Source: CAZXGD01 sp046350455
GTDB taxonomy: Bacteria > Planctomycetota > Phycisphaerae > Phycisphaerales > SM1A02
Length of the DNA stretch: 64,000 nt
Reading direction: 5' to 3'
Assembly (NCBI GenBank): GCA_046350455.1
Contig: JAXMAM010000002.1
Span: 140,127-204,126, forward strand
Under the pieces are notes generated by a model. That model was not told the origin of the DNA and made no database searches. It saw only the letters and a list, made by a program, of their open reading frames with translations. The translations under genes and the position numbers were made by a program. Shown here one piece after another: positions 51,558 to 62,235 of this stretch. Position 1 is the first letter of the stretch, and each line of letters begins with the position of its first letter.

Positions 51558-53558
51558 ATGGACAGGATTCGATCGCTCGTGGCAACAGTCAGGCAGCGCC
51601 TCATGCTGGAGGCCTGGCTGCACGCTGCGCTGCAAGGCGGCGTGGTGGCAGCGGCGGTGCTCCTGTTCCTGGTGGTTGAACGGCGGCTGACCGGCGGGAG
51701 CGCCCGGCTGGGCCTGCCATCCGGATGGGACGGATTGTGGATCTGGGTGGCGCTGCTGGTGGTGGCGGCAGGTGCCACGGCTGCGTATGGCGCCTGGCGC
51801 GCGCGGCGCGCGCTGCTCTCCTCCTCCAGCGCAGCGCTGGAGCTGGATGCGCGCCTGGCAACCGGGGAGCGCTTCACCACCGCGCTGGAACTGGAGAAGG
51901 ACCCGGATCCATTTGCCAAGGCCGCTGTGGCAGACGCGGTGCAGTACGCCGCCAGCCCCAAGGTGGCCGACGCCATGCGCGAGCGGTTCGCAGTGAAGCC
52001 GCCAGAGCGCTGGTGGCTGTCGCCAACCATCCTGGTGGTGGCGCTGGCGCTGTGGGTGCTGCTGCCGCAGTTCAATCTGTTTGGCGCCAAGCCAGTGGAA
52101 GATGCGGCGGTGGACCCCACGCAGCCGCGCGTGCCATCGCCAGAAGAGCAGCGCCTGGAGCAGGTGGTGAAGGCCATCCAGGAGTCGCCCGAACTTGCCA
52201 AGGCGCTTGACGCGGAGCTCACCCGCGCCAAGAACACGCTGGACGCTGGCGCTGATTCGCGCAAGCCTGAGGAGCAGGCACGCGAGGCCCTGCGCCGCGC
52301 TGCTGAACTGCAGGAACGCCTGGACCAGATGAAGAACAGCGAGCAGAACCAGGCGCAGCAGGCGCTGCAGGATGCGCTGGCGCAGCTGGATCTGCCCAAG
52401 GACCAGAACGCTGCGCGCGATCTGGCCGAGGCGCTCAAGCAGGGTGATTTTGCAGGCGCCAAGAAGGCGGTGGATGACCTGAAGAAGGCCATGGCCGAAG
52501 GCAAGCTCACGCCAGAGCAGCGCGACCAGCTCTCCGCTGCGCTGGAGCAGACTGCCAAGCAGCTGGAGCAGATGAGCAAGGATCCGCAGAAGCTGGCGGA
52601 TGCGCTGAAGAACGCTGGCATGGATCCTTCGCTGGCGCAGAACGCGCAGGCGCTGCAGCAGGCCATGCAGCAGAACAAGGCGCTGAACCAGACGCAGAAG
52701 GAGCAGATCCAGAAGATGGCGCAGTCGCTGCAGCAGGCGCAGCAGCAGCTGGGCAAGATGAGCCAGCAGATGAACAAGATGGCTGGCCAGTGCAAGAACC
52801 CGGGCGGGCAGGATGGACAGAACCCAGGCTCCACCCAGAGCCAGAGCGGCCAGCAGAGCCAGAACGGCCAGCAGCAGGCGCAGCAGGGTCAGCAAGGGCA
52901 GCAGGGCCAGCAGGGCCAGCAGAATCAGCAGACCGCGCAGTCTGGCCAGGGCGGCCAACAGAGCATGGAGCAGATGCTGAGCGACGCCGAAGCCAGTCAG
53001 ATGATGTCGCAGGCTGCTGAGAACGCAGCCTCCCAGTGCAAGGGTGGCATGTCAGAGTCCGAGGCAGACAGCGCGCTGCGTTCCAGCTGCCGCGGCGGCG
53101 ATTGCGAGGGCAACAAGCCTGGCAGCAACCCCGGCATGAAGGAAGGCAACAAGGGCGCCCGCGGCCAGGCGAGTGGCGGCAACCGCGAAAGCAAGCAGAC
53201 GGCTTTTGGCACCAAGACGCAGAAGCAGAAGGGCGCCCGCGGCGAAGGCGACGTGATCGCCCGCCAGCTGGTGGAAGGCCAGAGCCCGGTGGGCGAGAGC
53301 CACGTGGCGCTGGAGCAGGTGGCTGGCAAGATTCCGGCTGGCTATGAGAAGGGCACAGAGGACGATCCTGTCCCTGCGCATCTGCGCGAGGTGCACCAGC
53401 GCTACTTTGGCGACCTGCGCCGCAAGATGGAAGAGCGCGGGGTGAAGCCAGCGCCTGCGACAGGTACCGCACCTGCGGCTGGCAGCGCGCCCGCCAGTGG
53501 CGCCGCTCCCGCTGGCAACGCAGCTCCGGCCGGCGCTGGCGCCAGCGGGACCCGGTGA
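51558..53558 (+). CDS. Membrane protein with long Gln-rich coiled-coil region, unknown function
   Basis: 666 residues from the ATG at 51558. Three hydrophobic segments in the first 175 residues (ALQGGVVAAAVLLFLVV, LWIWVALLVVAAGATAAY, LSPTILVVALALWVLLPQF) are followed by a very long helical stretch of about 180-420 with heptad-like Leu, Ala, Gln and Lys (EQRLEQVVKAIQESPELAKA, AQQALQDALAQLDLPKDQNA). Then come a run of GQQ units, Gly/Ser/Cys-poor linkers (CKGGMSESEADSALRSSCRGGD) and an Ala/Pro tail. The first part recalls planctomycete proteins with two helices before a huge coiled coil, but I name no family. It is followed by the iron-binding lipoprotein gene after 1 bp. Confidence 0.75.
   Translation: MDRIRSLVATVRQRLMLEAWLHAALQGGVVAAAVLLFLVVERRLTGGSARLGLPSGWDGLWIWVALLVVAAGATAAYGAWRARRALLSSSSAALELDARLATGERFTTALELEKDPDPFAKAAVADAVQYAASPKVADAMRERFAVKPPERWWLSPTILVVALALWVLLPQFNLFGAKPVEDAAVDPTQPRVPSPEEQRLEQVVKAIQESPELAKALDAELTRAKNTLDAGADSRKPEEQAREALRRAAELQERLDQMKNSEQNQAQQALQDALAQLDLPKDQNAARDLAEALKQGDFAGAKKAVDDLKKAMAEGKLTPEQRDQLSAALEQTAKQLEQMSKDPQKLADALKNAGMDPSLAQNAQALQQAMQQNKALNQTQKEQIQKMAQSLQQAQQQLGKMSQQMNKMAGQCKNPGGQDGQNPGSTQSQSGQQSQNGQQQAQQGQQGQQGQQGQQNQQTAQSGQGGQQSMEQMLSDAEASQMMSQAAENAASQCKGGMSESEADSALRSSCRGGDCEGNKPGSNPGMKEGNKGARGQASGGNRESKQTAFGTKTQKQKGARGEGDVIARQLVEGQSPVGESHVALEQVAGKIPAGYEKGTEDDPVPAHLREVHQRYFGDLRRKMEERGVKPAPATGTAPAAGSAPASGAAPAGNAAPAGAGASGTR
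52881..52923 (+). repeat. Tandem GQQ-coding repeat
   Basis: Short 9-bp units such as CAGCAGGGC and CAGCAAGGG code for repeated Gly-Gln-Gln within the Gln-rich membrane protein. The flanking 52840-52990 region is also Gln/Ser/Gly-rich. Such runs can change length by slippage. Confidence 0.7.
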
Positions 53559-53559
53559 C

Positions 53560-54591
53560 ATGAGGCACTGGCTGGCGTGCGCAGCGGTGCTGCTGCTGGC
53601 AGCGTGCAGCCGCGACCCAGAGGTCGTGGTCTATACCAGCGCGGATGAGCAGGTGGCACAGCCGGTGTTCGAGCGCTTTGAGCGCGAGACTGGCATCAAG
53701 GTGGTGCCCAAGTTCGACTCCGAGGCCACCAAGACCACTGGGCTTGCGTCGCAACTGCGATCCGAGCGCGACCGTCCCCGCGCAGACGTCTTTTGGAGCA
53801 ACGAGCAGGCTTCGGTGGTGCAGCTGGCGGCCGATGGCGTGCTGGCACCGTGCGACCCCGCCGTGCTTGCCTCCTGGCCTGAAGCGTGGAAGGACCCGCA
53901 GGGCCGCTGGGCCAGTCTGGCTGGCCGCGCGCGCGTGATTGTGTACGCGCCTGACCGCGTGCCAGAGCCACCCCAGCGCTGGACGGACCTTCTCAACCCC
54001 GCGTGGAAGGGTCGCATTGCCATGGCGGATCCGCGCTTTGGCACCACGCGCGGGCACATGGGCGCCATGAAGGCGTACTGGGACGCGCATGCCATGCCCG
54101 GCTACTTTGAAGCGTGGGCAGAAGGCCTGGCAGAGAACGCGCCCATCGTGCTCACCAGCGGCAACGCAGGTGTGGTGGATGCTGTGGCACGCGGCCAGGC
54201 TGACCTTGGCATGACCGACACAGACGATGTGCTGGCCGCCCAGGCGCGCGGGCTGAAGGTGCAGATGGTGCAGCCACGGCACGTGCGCGACGACCGTGTG
54301 AAGGGGGGCGGCACCATGCTGGTTCCCAACACCGTGGGCATGGTGGCTGGCGCGCCGCACGCAGCTGAAGCAGCGCGGTTCCTGGCCTTCATGCTGACCG
54401 AAGCCACCGAGCGGCAGCTGGCCGCCATGCCAGCGCACCATGCGCCCGTGGTGGCAGCGCCAGCACCGGGCGATCTTGCGGTTGCAGATCCTCTGGCTGT
54501 GGATGCAGCCGCTGCAGCCGCAGCGTCGGATGCTGCCGTGGAGGCATTCCTGAAGGCGCGGCGAGAACTGGACAAGAAGGGCGGCACGTGA
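53560..54591 (+). CDS. Ferric-iron ABC transporter substrate-binding lipoprotein
   Basis: 343 residues. A lipobox lies in VLLLAACSRD; the mature part has the FbpA-type opening VVVYTSADEQVAQPVFERFERETGIKVV and, further on, NPAWKGRIAMADPRFGTTRG and ADLGMTDTDDVLAAQARG, as in iron(III)-binding proteins. Captures ferric iron outside the membrane. Its stop overlaps the permease gene by 4 bp. No ATPase gene follows. Confidence 0.87.
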   Translation: MRHWLACAAVLLLAACSRDPEVVVYTSADEQVAQPVFERFERETGIKVVPKFDSEATKTTGLASQLRSERDRPRADVFWSNEQASVVQLAADGVLAPCDPAVLASWPEAWKDPQGRWASLAGRARVIVYAPDRVPEPPQRWTDLLNPAWKGRIAMADPRFGTTRGHMGAMKAYWDAHAMPGYFEAWAEGLAENAPIVLTSGNAGVVDAVARGQADLGMTDTDDVLAAQARGLKVQMVQPRHVRDDRVKGGGTMLVPNTVGMVAGAPHAAEAARFLAFMLTEATERQLAAMPAHHAPVVAAPAPGDLAVADPLAVDAAAAAAASDAAVEAFLKARRELDKKGGT

Positions 54592-57143
54592 GCAGCGGTC
54601 TGGCTGCGCGCGCGGCCATCGCAGGCACGCTGGTCTGCTGGGTGGCGGTGTGTGCGTGGCCTGCGGTGAGCGCTGTGACGCGCTGCGGCGCTGGCAGCGT
54701 GCCAGAGAGCTTTGAAGGGGCGAGCGTCTTCTGGCATTCTGTGGGATGGGCTGTGCTGGTGGCCCTCCTGGCCAGCGTGCCTGGATGGGTGGCAGGACGT
54801 GCCATCCGCAGCGCGCGCATGGGCTCAGTGGTGCTGGTGGGCAGCCTGGTGGCGGCAGGACTTCCGGCGTATGCCGTGTTCTGGTCGTGGTGGCAGGCAG
54901 CTGGCCCGGGCAGCAGCGTGGGTGACTGGGCCGCTCGCACAGGCCATGCAGACGCTGTGCGGCTGGCGCTCCTGGTGGCCAGCCTGGTCAGCTGGGCGTG
55001 GCCGCTGGTGGCCTGGTGCGTTGCCGCGCAGCACAGCAGCCAGGAGGCGGCCGAACGGGAGATGCACCAGGTGGATGCTGCTGGCTGGCGCGCTGCCATC
55101 GGCCGCGCGTGGCGCGCAGACTGGCCGGGGCTGGCGCTGGGCGTGGCGCTAGCGGCAACTGTGGTGGCCGGAAGCACGGTGACCTTTGATCTTGCGCAGG
55201 TGCGCACCTTTGGATTTGAGCTGCGAACGCTGGACGTGCAGGGCACGCCCGCTGGCAGCGTGCTGCGCGCCGCGCTGCCCAGCGTGGCGCTGGCCTTTGC
55301 GGGCGCGCTCATGCTGGCCAGCTGGCCGGCGCCAGACCACGGCGATGGTGGCGGTGCCTCCATGCCCGGCCGCGCAGCCCGCAGCTGGCCAGCGCTGGTG
55401 GTGGTGCTGCTCACGGTGGTGGCGCCGCTGGCAGCGCTGGCATGGTGCCTGCGCGAGCAGGCTGTGTGGAGCACCTTTGTTCCCGTGGCGCTGCGTGGCG
55501 CGCTGGGAACGGTGGCCACCGCTGCGGCAGCTGGCACCCTGGGCGCAGTGGTGGCGCTGGGGCATCTGGCGCTCGCTGCACGGGGCGCGCTGCCCCACGG
55601 TGGAGCCGCCCGGTGGGCCGAGCGCGCGCTCTTTGCCGGCTGGCTCTTTGCTGCGCTGGTGCCAGGCACGGTGTATGCCCTGGCGCTGACGCTGGCCTAC
55701 AACCGTGCTGGCCTTGGACCAGCGGTGTACGACACGCCAGCCATCGTGGTGCTGGCAGAGGTGGGGCGATACGGTGCTGTGGCTGCGTGGCTGGGCCGCG
55801 TCTGTGGCGCCCGCGAGCCAGCCGACTGGCGGCACACCCGCGCGCTGGAGGGCGGAGCATGGAGCGGCCTCTTTGCAGCGCTGGCTCCGCAGGCGCGCGG
55901 CGCAGCCGTGGGCGCAGCGGTGGCGCTGGCTGCGCTGGGCGCTGGAGAGGTGCTGGTCACCGCGCGCATCGAGCCACCCGGCTGGGCGTGGGCAGCAGGG
56001 AGCCTGCTGAACGCCATCCATTACCAGCAGCCCAACGCGGTGCTGGGCACGCTGGCTGCGCTGGGTGGTCTCACCGTGGCGGCAGCGGTGGTGCTGGCTG
56101 TGGGGCTGCGCCGCAGCGGCGTCCTGGGCAGCGTGGCGGTGCTGGCGCTGGCGGCCATCCTGGTGGTGCCAGGGTGCCGCGAGGAGCCAGCCCCTCCGGG
56201 CACGCTGCAGGTTGCGCGATGGTTTGGCGCCTCTGGCCGCGGTGGCGGGCTCTTTGAGTACCCGCGCGTGCTGGAGCTGGATCCGCGCGACGGCACCATC
56301 GTGGTCCTTGACAGGCAGGCGCGCATCCACCGGTTCTCTCCCGATGGCCGGTACGTGGGCGGGTGGCAGATGCCAGAGTTTGCCATGGGCAAGCCCACCG
56401 GCGCCTGCGTGGACCAGCAGGGCAACGTGTGGGTGGCTGACACGCACTACCACCGGGTGATGGTCTTTGACGACCAAGGCCGCGAGCTCCGGCGCTGGGG
56501 CGAGTACGGCACCGATCCAGGCCAGTTCATCTTCCCGTGCGACGTGGAGATGGGCCCGGACGGCCTTGTCTACGTGGCAGAGTTTGGTGGGAACGACCGC
56601 ATCCAGGTCTTCCAGCCAGATGGCACCTTTGTGCGCCAGTTTGGCTCGCATGGCCGGGAGCCGGGGCAGTTCGACCGCCCGCAGTCCTTCGGCTTCCTGC
56701 CCGGTGGAGATCTGCTGGTTGCAGACGCCTGCAACCATCGCTTCCAGGTGGTGAAGCCAGATGGCACGCCCGTGCGGACCATGGCAGCCGTGGGGCGCCA
56801 GGAGGGGCAGGTGATGTTCCCCTACGGCCTGCGCGTCCTGCCAGACGGGACGTTCCTGGTGGCTGAGTTTGGCGGCAATCGCGTGCAGCGCCTGGACGTC
56901 GCCACCGGCGCCTGCCTGGGTGTCTGGCATGATGTGGTGGGTGCCCCGCCGCCCGCATCCGCCTTTGTGGTCAGTGGCGACGGCGTCCTCTCCATACCCA
57001 GCGCTGGAAACCAGCTGCGCATTCCATGGGCTGTGGCGTGGCGCGACAATCAGATGTTTGTCCTGGACTCTGGCCACGCCCGGGTGCTGATTGCCCCGCT
57101 GACGCTCCGCACTGCGGCCGAGGCTGCGGCTAACCTCAGGTAG
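54588..57143 (+). CDS. ABC-type (iron) permease joined in frame to an NHL-repeat lipoprotein-like domain
   Basis: 851 residues. Residues 1-510 are a two-part permease of the FbpB type with about twelve helices and two degenerate EAA loops (QVDAAGWRAAIGRAWRADWP; TRALEGGAWSGLFAALAPQA). At residue 505 (GTG at 56100) the frame continues with GLRRSGVLGSVAVLALAAIL and VVPGC, which looks like a complete lipoprotein signal peptide with lipobox. From about 525 come NHL-type beta-propeller repeats (VDQQGNVWVADTHYHRVMVF, LVYVAEFGGNDRIQVFQPDG and so on, about six). Either this is a true fusion or an internal second start makes a separate lipoprotein. No frame break is visible at the joint. The ATP-binding subunit is absent from this locus. 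Confidence 0.8.
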   Translation: MSSGLAARAAIAGTLVCWVAVCAWPAVSAVTRCGAGSVPESFEGASVFWHSVGWAVLVALLASVPGWVAGRAIRSARMGSVVLVGSLVAAGLPAYAVFWSWWQAAGPGSSVGDWAARTGHADAVRLALLVASLVSWAWPLVAWCVAAQHSSQEAAEREMHQVDAAGWRAAIGRAWRADWPGLALGVALAATVVAGSTVTFDLAQVRTFGFELRTLDVQGTPAGSVLRAALPSVALAFAGALMLASWPAPDHGDGGGASMPGRAARSWPALVVVLLTVVAPLAALAWCLREQAVWSTFVPVALRGALGTVATAAAAGTLGAVVALGHLALAARGALPHGGAARWAERALFAGWLFAALVPGTVYALALTLAYNRAGLGPAVYDTPAIVVLAEVGRYGAVAAWLGRVCGAREPADWRHTRALEGGAWSGLFAALAPQARGAAVGAAVALAALGAGEVLVTARIEPPGWAWAAGSLLNAIHYQQPNAVLGTLAALGGLTVAAAVVLAVGLRRSGVLGSVAVLALAAILVVPGCREEPAPPGTLQVARWFGASGRGGGLFEYPRVLELDPRDGTIVVLDRQARIHRFSPDGRYVGGWQMPEFAMGKPTGACVDQQGNVWVADTHYHRVMVFDDQGRELRRWGEYGTDPGQFIFPCDVEMGPDGLVYVAEFGGNDRIQVFQPDGTFVRQFGSHGREPGQFDRPQSFGFLPGGDLLVADACNHRFQVVKPDGTPVRTMAAVGRQEGQVMFPYGLRVLPDGTFLVAEFGGNRVQRLDVATGACLGVWHDVVGAPPPASAFVVSGDGVLSIPSAGNQLRIPWAVAWRDNQMFVLDSGHARVLIAPLTLRTAAEAAANLR

Positions 57144-57161
57144 CGTTGCGCACCCGCACCC

Positions 57162-60100
57162 ATGTCCATCACCTTTGAACATCCCTGGGCGCTTCTGATT
57201 CTGGTGCTGGTGGTGCCGCTGGCCTTCATGGCCCGCCGCAGCGCCGAGGTGCTGGGACCAGGCAAGGCATGGGGCGGCCTGGTCCTGCGCGTGCTGGTGC
57301 TGCTGCTCCTGACCTTTGCGCTGGCGCAGCCCAGCCTGGTGCGGCAGACCGACGCCATGAGCGTGCTGGTGGTGGCAGATGCCAGCGACAGCGTGCCGCT
57401 GGACATCCGCAAGCGCGTGGACCGAGCACTGGACGATGCCGCCAAGCGCAAGGAGCGCACCGACGACAAGCTGGGCGTGGTGACCGTGGCCAAGCAGGCG
57501 GTGATTACCGCGCTGCCCAACGTGGTGGCCGCGGTGAGCACGCTGGGGCATCCCGGCGACCTGCAGGCCACCGACCTGGCCACGGGCGTGCGCATCGCCA
57601 TCGCCACCAAGCCAGAGGGCACCACCGCGCGCGTGGTGCTGGCCAGCGACGGCAACGAGACAGCAGGCAGCCTGATGGAGATGGCCGACGTGGCCAAGGC
57701 CGCGGGCATTCCCATTGACGTGGTGCCGCTGGAGTATTCGCACGACCGCGAGGTGCTGGTGGAGAGCGTGCGCGCCCCCACCCGCGCGCGCGAGGGCCAG
57801 AGCCTGGACCTGCGCGTGACCCTGCGCAGCCAGCGGCCCACCAGCGGCACGCTGCGCGTGTGGCAGAACGACGAAGCACTGGACCTGGACCCAGACTCGG
57901 ACAGCACTGGGATGCCGGTGCAGCTGCAGTCGGGCGCCAACCTGTTCCTGGTGCCCGTGGTGGCGCAGGGCACGGGCGCGCAGCGGTTCCGTGTGACGTT
58001 TGATCCAGCTGATGCAGCCGACGACTCGGTGGCGCAGAACAACACCGGCGCTGCGGTGGTGTTCGTGGGCGGCACCGGACGTGTGCTGATCGTGGAGCCG
58101 AGCGGCACCGGCGAGACCGACGCGCTGGCCCGCGCGCTGGAGCAGGGCAAGATCGAGGTGGTGCGCACCACGCCCGAGCAGGCGCTGGGCCAGGGCCTGA
58201 GCTCGCTGGCGGGGTACGACGGCGTGATCCTGGCCAATGTGCCGCGCTGGTTGTTCGACAACTCCTACGACCGCGCGCTGCATGCGTACGTGCACGACCT
58301 GGGCGGTGGCCTGATGATGCTGGGCGGCCCCGAGAGCTTTGGCGCCGGCGGCTGGCTTGACTCAGAGACAGCCAAGGCGCTGCCGGTGCGGCTGGACCCG
58401 CCGCAGACGCGGCAGATGATGCGCGGTGCGCTGGCCATCCTGGCACACGCGTGCGAGATGCCAGAGGGCAACTACTGGGGCAAGGTGGTGGCGCAGAGCG
58501 CCATCAAGGCGCTGAGCAGCGCGGACTACCTGGGCCTCATCAGCTTCACAGGCCAGGGGCTGGATGGCTACTCCTGGTCGTTCCCGCTGCAGATCGTGGG
58601 GGATAAGAGCAGGGCGCTCCAGGTGGCGGACACCATGGTGGTGGGCGACATGCCCAGCTTTGCGCCACCCATGGACATGATCCTGGACTCCATGAAGAAA
58701 ATCCGGGCCAGCCAGAAGCACACCATCATCATCAGCGACGGCGACCCCAGCGCTCCAGCAGTGGAGGTGCTGAACGACTTCAAGGCCGCAAAGATCACCG
58801 TGACCACCGTGCTGATCACTGGCAGCCTGGGCCATGGCAGCGCGGAGGACAACCGCAAGATGCAGGCCATCGCCGACAAGACCGGTGGCCGCTTCTACAA
58901 GGTGGACAAGCCCAACAAGTTGCCGCAGATCTTCATTCAGGAAGCCACGCTGGTGAGCCGCAGCCTGATCGTGGAGGGCGACTTCACGCCAACGGTGGCC
59001 ATCGCGGGCTCTGGCCCCATGGCCGGGTTCAACGCACTGCCCAAGGTGCGCGGCTACGTGCTCACCATTCCCCGCGAAGGCCTGGCGCAGATGGGCGCCA
59101 CCATCCGCAATGACAAGGGCAACGATCCGCTCTACGCCTACTGGAACTATGGCCTGGGGCGCAGCGTGGCGTTCACCAGCGACGCTGCAGGCCGCTGGGG
59201 CGCTGCGTGGCTGGGCTGGGGCCAGTACCAGGCGTTCTGGGAGCAGTCGGTGCGCTGGATGCTGCGGCCCAGCATGCCGCAGGACGTGAGCGTGGCCACC
59301 CGCGTGGATGGCGACCGCGCGTTCGTGGAGGTGGAGGCCGTGGAGCAGAAGGGCGGCTTTGCGGCGCCCACGCATGCAGAGGGGAAATTGGTAGCACCAG
59401 ATGGGTCGGTCACAGAACTGGCCCTGCGGCAGACAGGCCCTGGCCGCTTTGCTGGCGAGTTCCCGCTGGCGCAGGCTGGCGCCTACCTGACCAACATCAC
59501 CTTTGCGCGCATGGGCGAGGGCCAGGAGGTGCGGTCCGGCAGCGTGCAGGCGGCTGTGAGCGTGCCCTACCCAGCGGAGTACCGCAGCACGCGCGACAAC
59601 GCAGCGCTCCTCCGCGCGGTGGCAGAGCGCACAGGCGGCAAGGTGCTGCGCCTGCAGGACGCGGCCACATGGGACCTGTTCGACCGCACAGGCCTGGGCG
59701 TGGCCATGAGCGGCCGCGACCTGTGGGGCCTGGCAGCCATCTTGGCTGCGGTGCTGCTGCTGCTGGACGTTGCATGGCGCCGCATTGCGTTCGACACGCG
59801 CGAGGCGCGCGAGCTGGCGCAGCGCATGACCGGCGGCGCAGTGAGCGCTGGCAGCGGTGGCGTGGACGCCCTGCGCCGCGCGCGCGGTGGCGCTGGCGTG
59901 GTGGGCCAGAAGCCTGGCCGCGCAGCGCCTGCGGGGACCGCTCCGCCAGAGCCAGGCGTCAGCAGCCGCAAGTTCCAGGCAGGCGAGGGCGCCTCTGCCG
60001 ATGCGGTGCGCGACTTTGGCATTGGCGCAGAGGGCGGCCAGCGTCCAGACGCACCAAGCGGGGCGCAGCCAACAGATCCCACCAAGGAACCAGATGATGC

Positions 60101-60235
60101 GCTCAGCCGCCTGCGCGCGGCACGCCGCCGCGCGCAGGACCGCACGGATGGTGGAAACCAGGGTGGTCCCGGCGGAGGCAGCGGAGGCGGCCCCGGAAGC
60201 GGCCCCGGCGTCGGCCCGGGCCCCGGAGGTGGCGC

Positions 60236-60239
<4 letters not shown>
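57162..60239 (+). CDS. BatA/VWA-type membrane protein with glutamine-amidotransferase-like middle
   Basis: 1025 residues. Starts like an aerotolerance-regulator BatA N-domain (FEHPWALLILVLVVPLAFMARRSAEVL), with two N-terminal helices. A VWA-like domain follows (MSVLVVADASDSVPLDIRKR; the MIDAS DxSxS is D-A-S-D-S), then a GATase-like segment about residues 300-440 (GRVLIVEPSGTGETDALARAL, YVHDLGGGLMMLGGPESFGAGG) and a second VWA-like half (LISFTGQGLDGYSWSFPL, HTIIISDGDPSAPAV). One helix near 850 (LWGLAAILAAVLLLLDVAW) precedes a Gly/Pro/Arg-rich tail. It overlaps the MoxR gene by 4 bp and heads the operon. Confidence 0.85.
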
Positions 60240-61296
<1,057 letters not shown>

Positions 61297-61300
<4 letters not shown>

Positions 61301-62235
61301 GCCAGTTCTTCATGCAGCAGCCCAAGGTGGTGCGCCCGCAGAAGGTGGATGAGCTGCTGGACGCCACGCTCATGGCGCGCATCGGCACGCTGGACCTGGT
61401 GAGCCGCAAGATCTTTGCTGGCAAGCTGCAGGGCGAGCGCCGCAGCAAGCGCCGTGGCCAGAGCGTGGAGTTCGCAGACTTCCGCCCCTACGTGCACGGC
61501 GACGACTTGCGCTTTGTGGACTGGAACATCTTTGGCCGCCTGGACCGCCTGTTCCTGAAGATCTTCCTTGAGGAGGAGGACCTCTCCCTGCTGATCGCCG
61601 TGGACACCAGCGCCAGCATGGACTGGGGCAACCCCAGCAAGTTCCTCTTTGCGCAGCGCCTGGCCATGGCGCTGGGCTACATCGGCCTGGTGAACCACAA
61701 CCGGGTGTCGCTGGCTGCGTTTGGCGGCAACACCGGCCTGCAGCGGCTGAGCAACCTGCGCGGCCGGCGCCGCACCAGCGAGATGGGGCGGTGGCTTCTG
61801 GACCTCCAGCCGGGCGGCCCGGGCACTTTTGAGGAGAGCATGAAGACGCTGGCGCTTGCACGGCAGGGCCGCGGCGTGATGCTGGTGATCAGCGACTTCC
61901 TGCTGAAGGATGGATACGAGAAGGGCCTGCGCTACGTGACAGGCCGCGGCTACGACGTGTGGTGCGTGCAGACGCTGGCACCGCAGGAGACCGACCCCGC
62001 GGCGCATGGCCTGGCAGGAGACTTCCGCCTGGTGGACGCAGAGGACAAGGACGAGGCGGAGGTGACCGCCAGCCCCGGGCTCATCGAGCAGTACCGCGCC
62101 AACCTGGGCGCATGGTGCGCGCAGATGCGCGACTTCTGCATCCGCCGCTCCATCATGCACCTGGTGGTGGAGACCTCCACGCCAGTGGACACGCTGGTGC
62201 TTGAGTACCTGCGCAAGCGAGGGCTGCTGCGATGA
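61297..62235 (+). CDS. DUF58-domain protein
   Basis: 312 residues. The DUF58 signature lies at about residues 45-90: RRSKRRGQSVEFADFRPYVHGDD, LRFVDWNIFGRLDRLFLKIF. It is followed by a VWA-like fold (LIAVDTSASMDWGNPSKFLFA; D-T-S-A-S MIDAS). It is a regular member of MoxR operons, with no enzymatic role known. Overlaps neighbours by 4 bp on both sides. Confidence 0.93.

Noticed and set aside
52840..53000. The CAG-rich run as a CRISPR-like or mobile repeat.
   Set aside because: It is a 9-bp coding repeat for Gly-Gln-Gln inside an intact gene, with no spacers.
55149..58295. A 1048-codon open frame on the minus strand across the permease-NHL and VWA genes.
   Set aside because: Composition is His/Gln/Arg-rich shadow sequence, with no motif, crossing a gene boundary on the plus strand where both real genes show clear domains.
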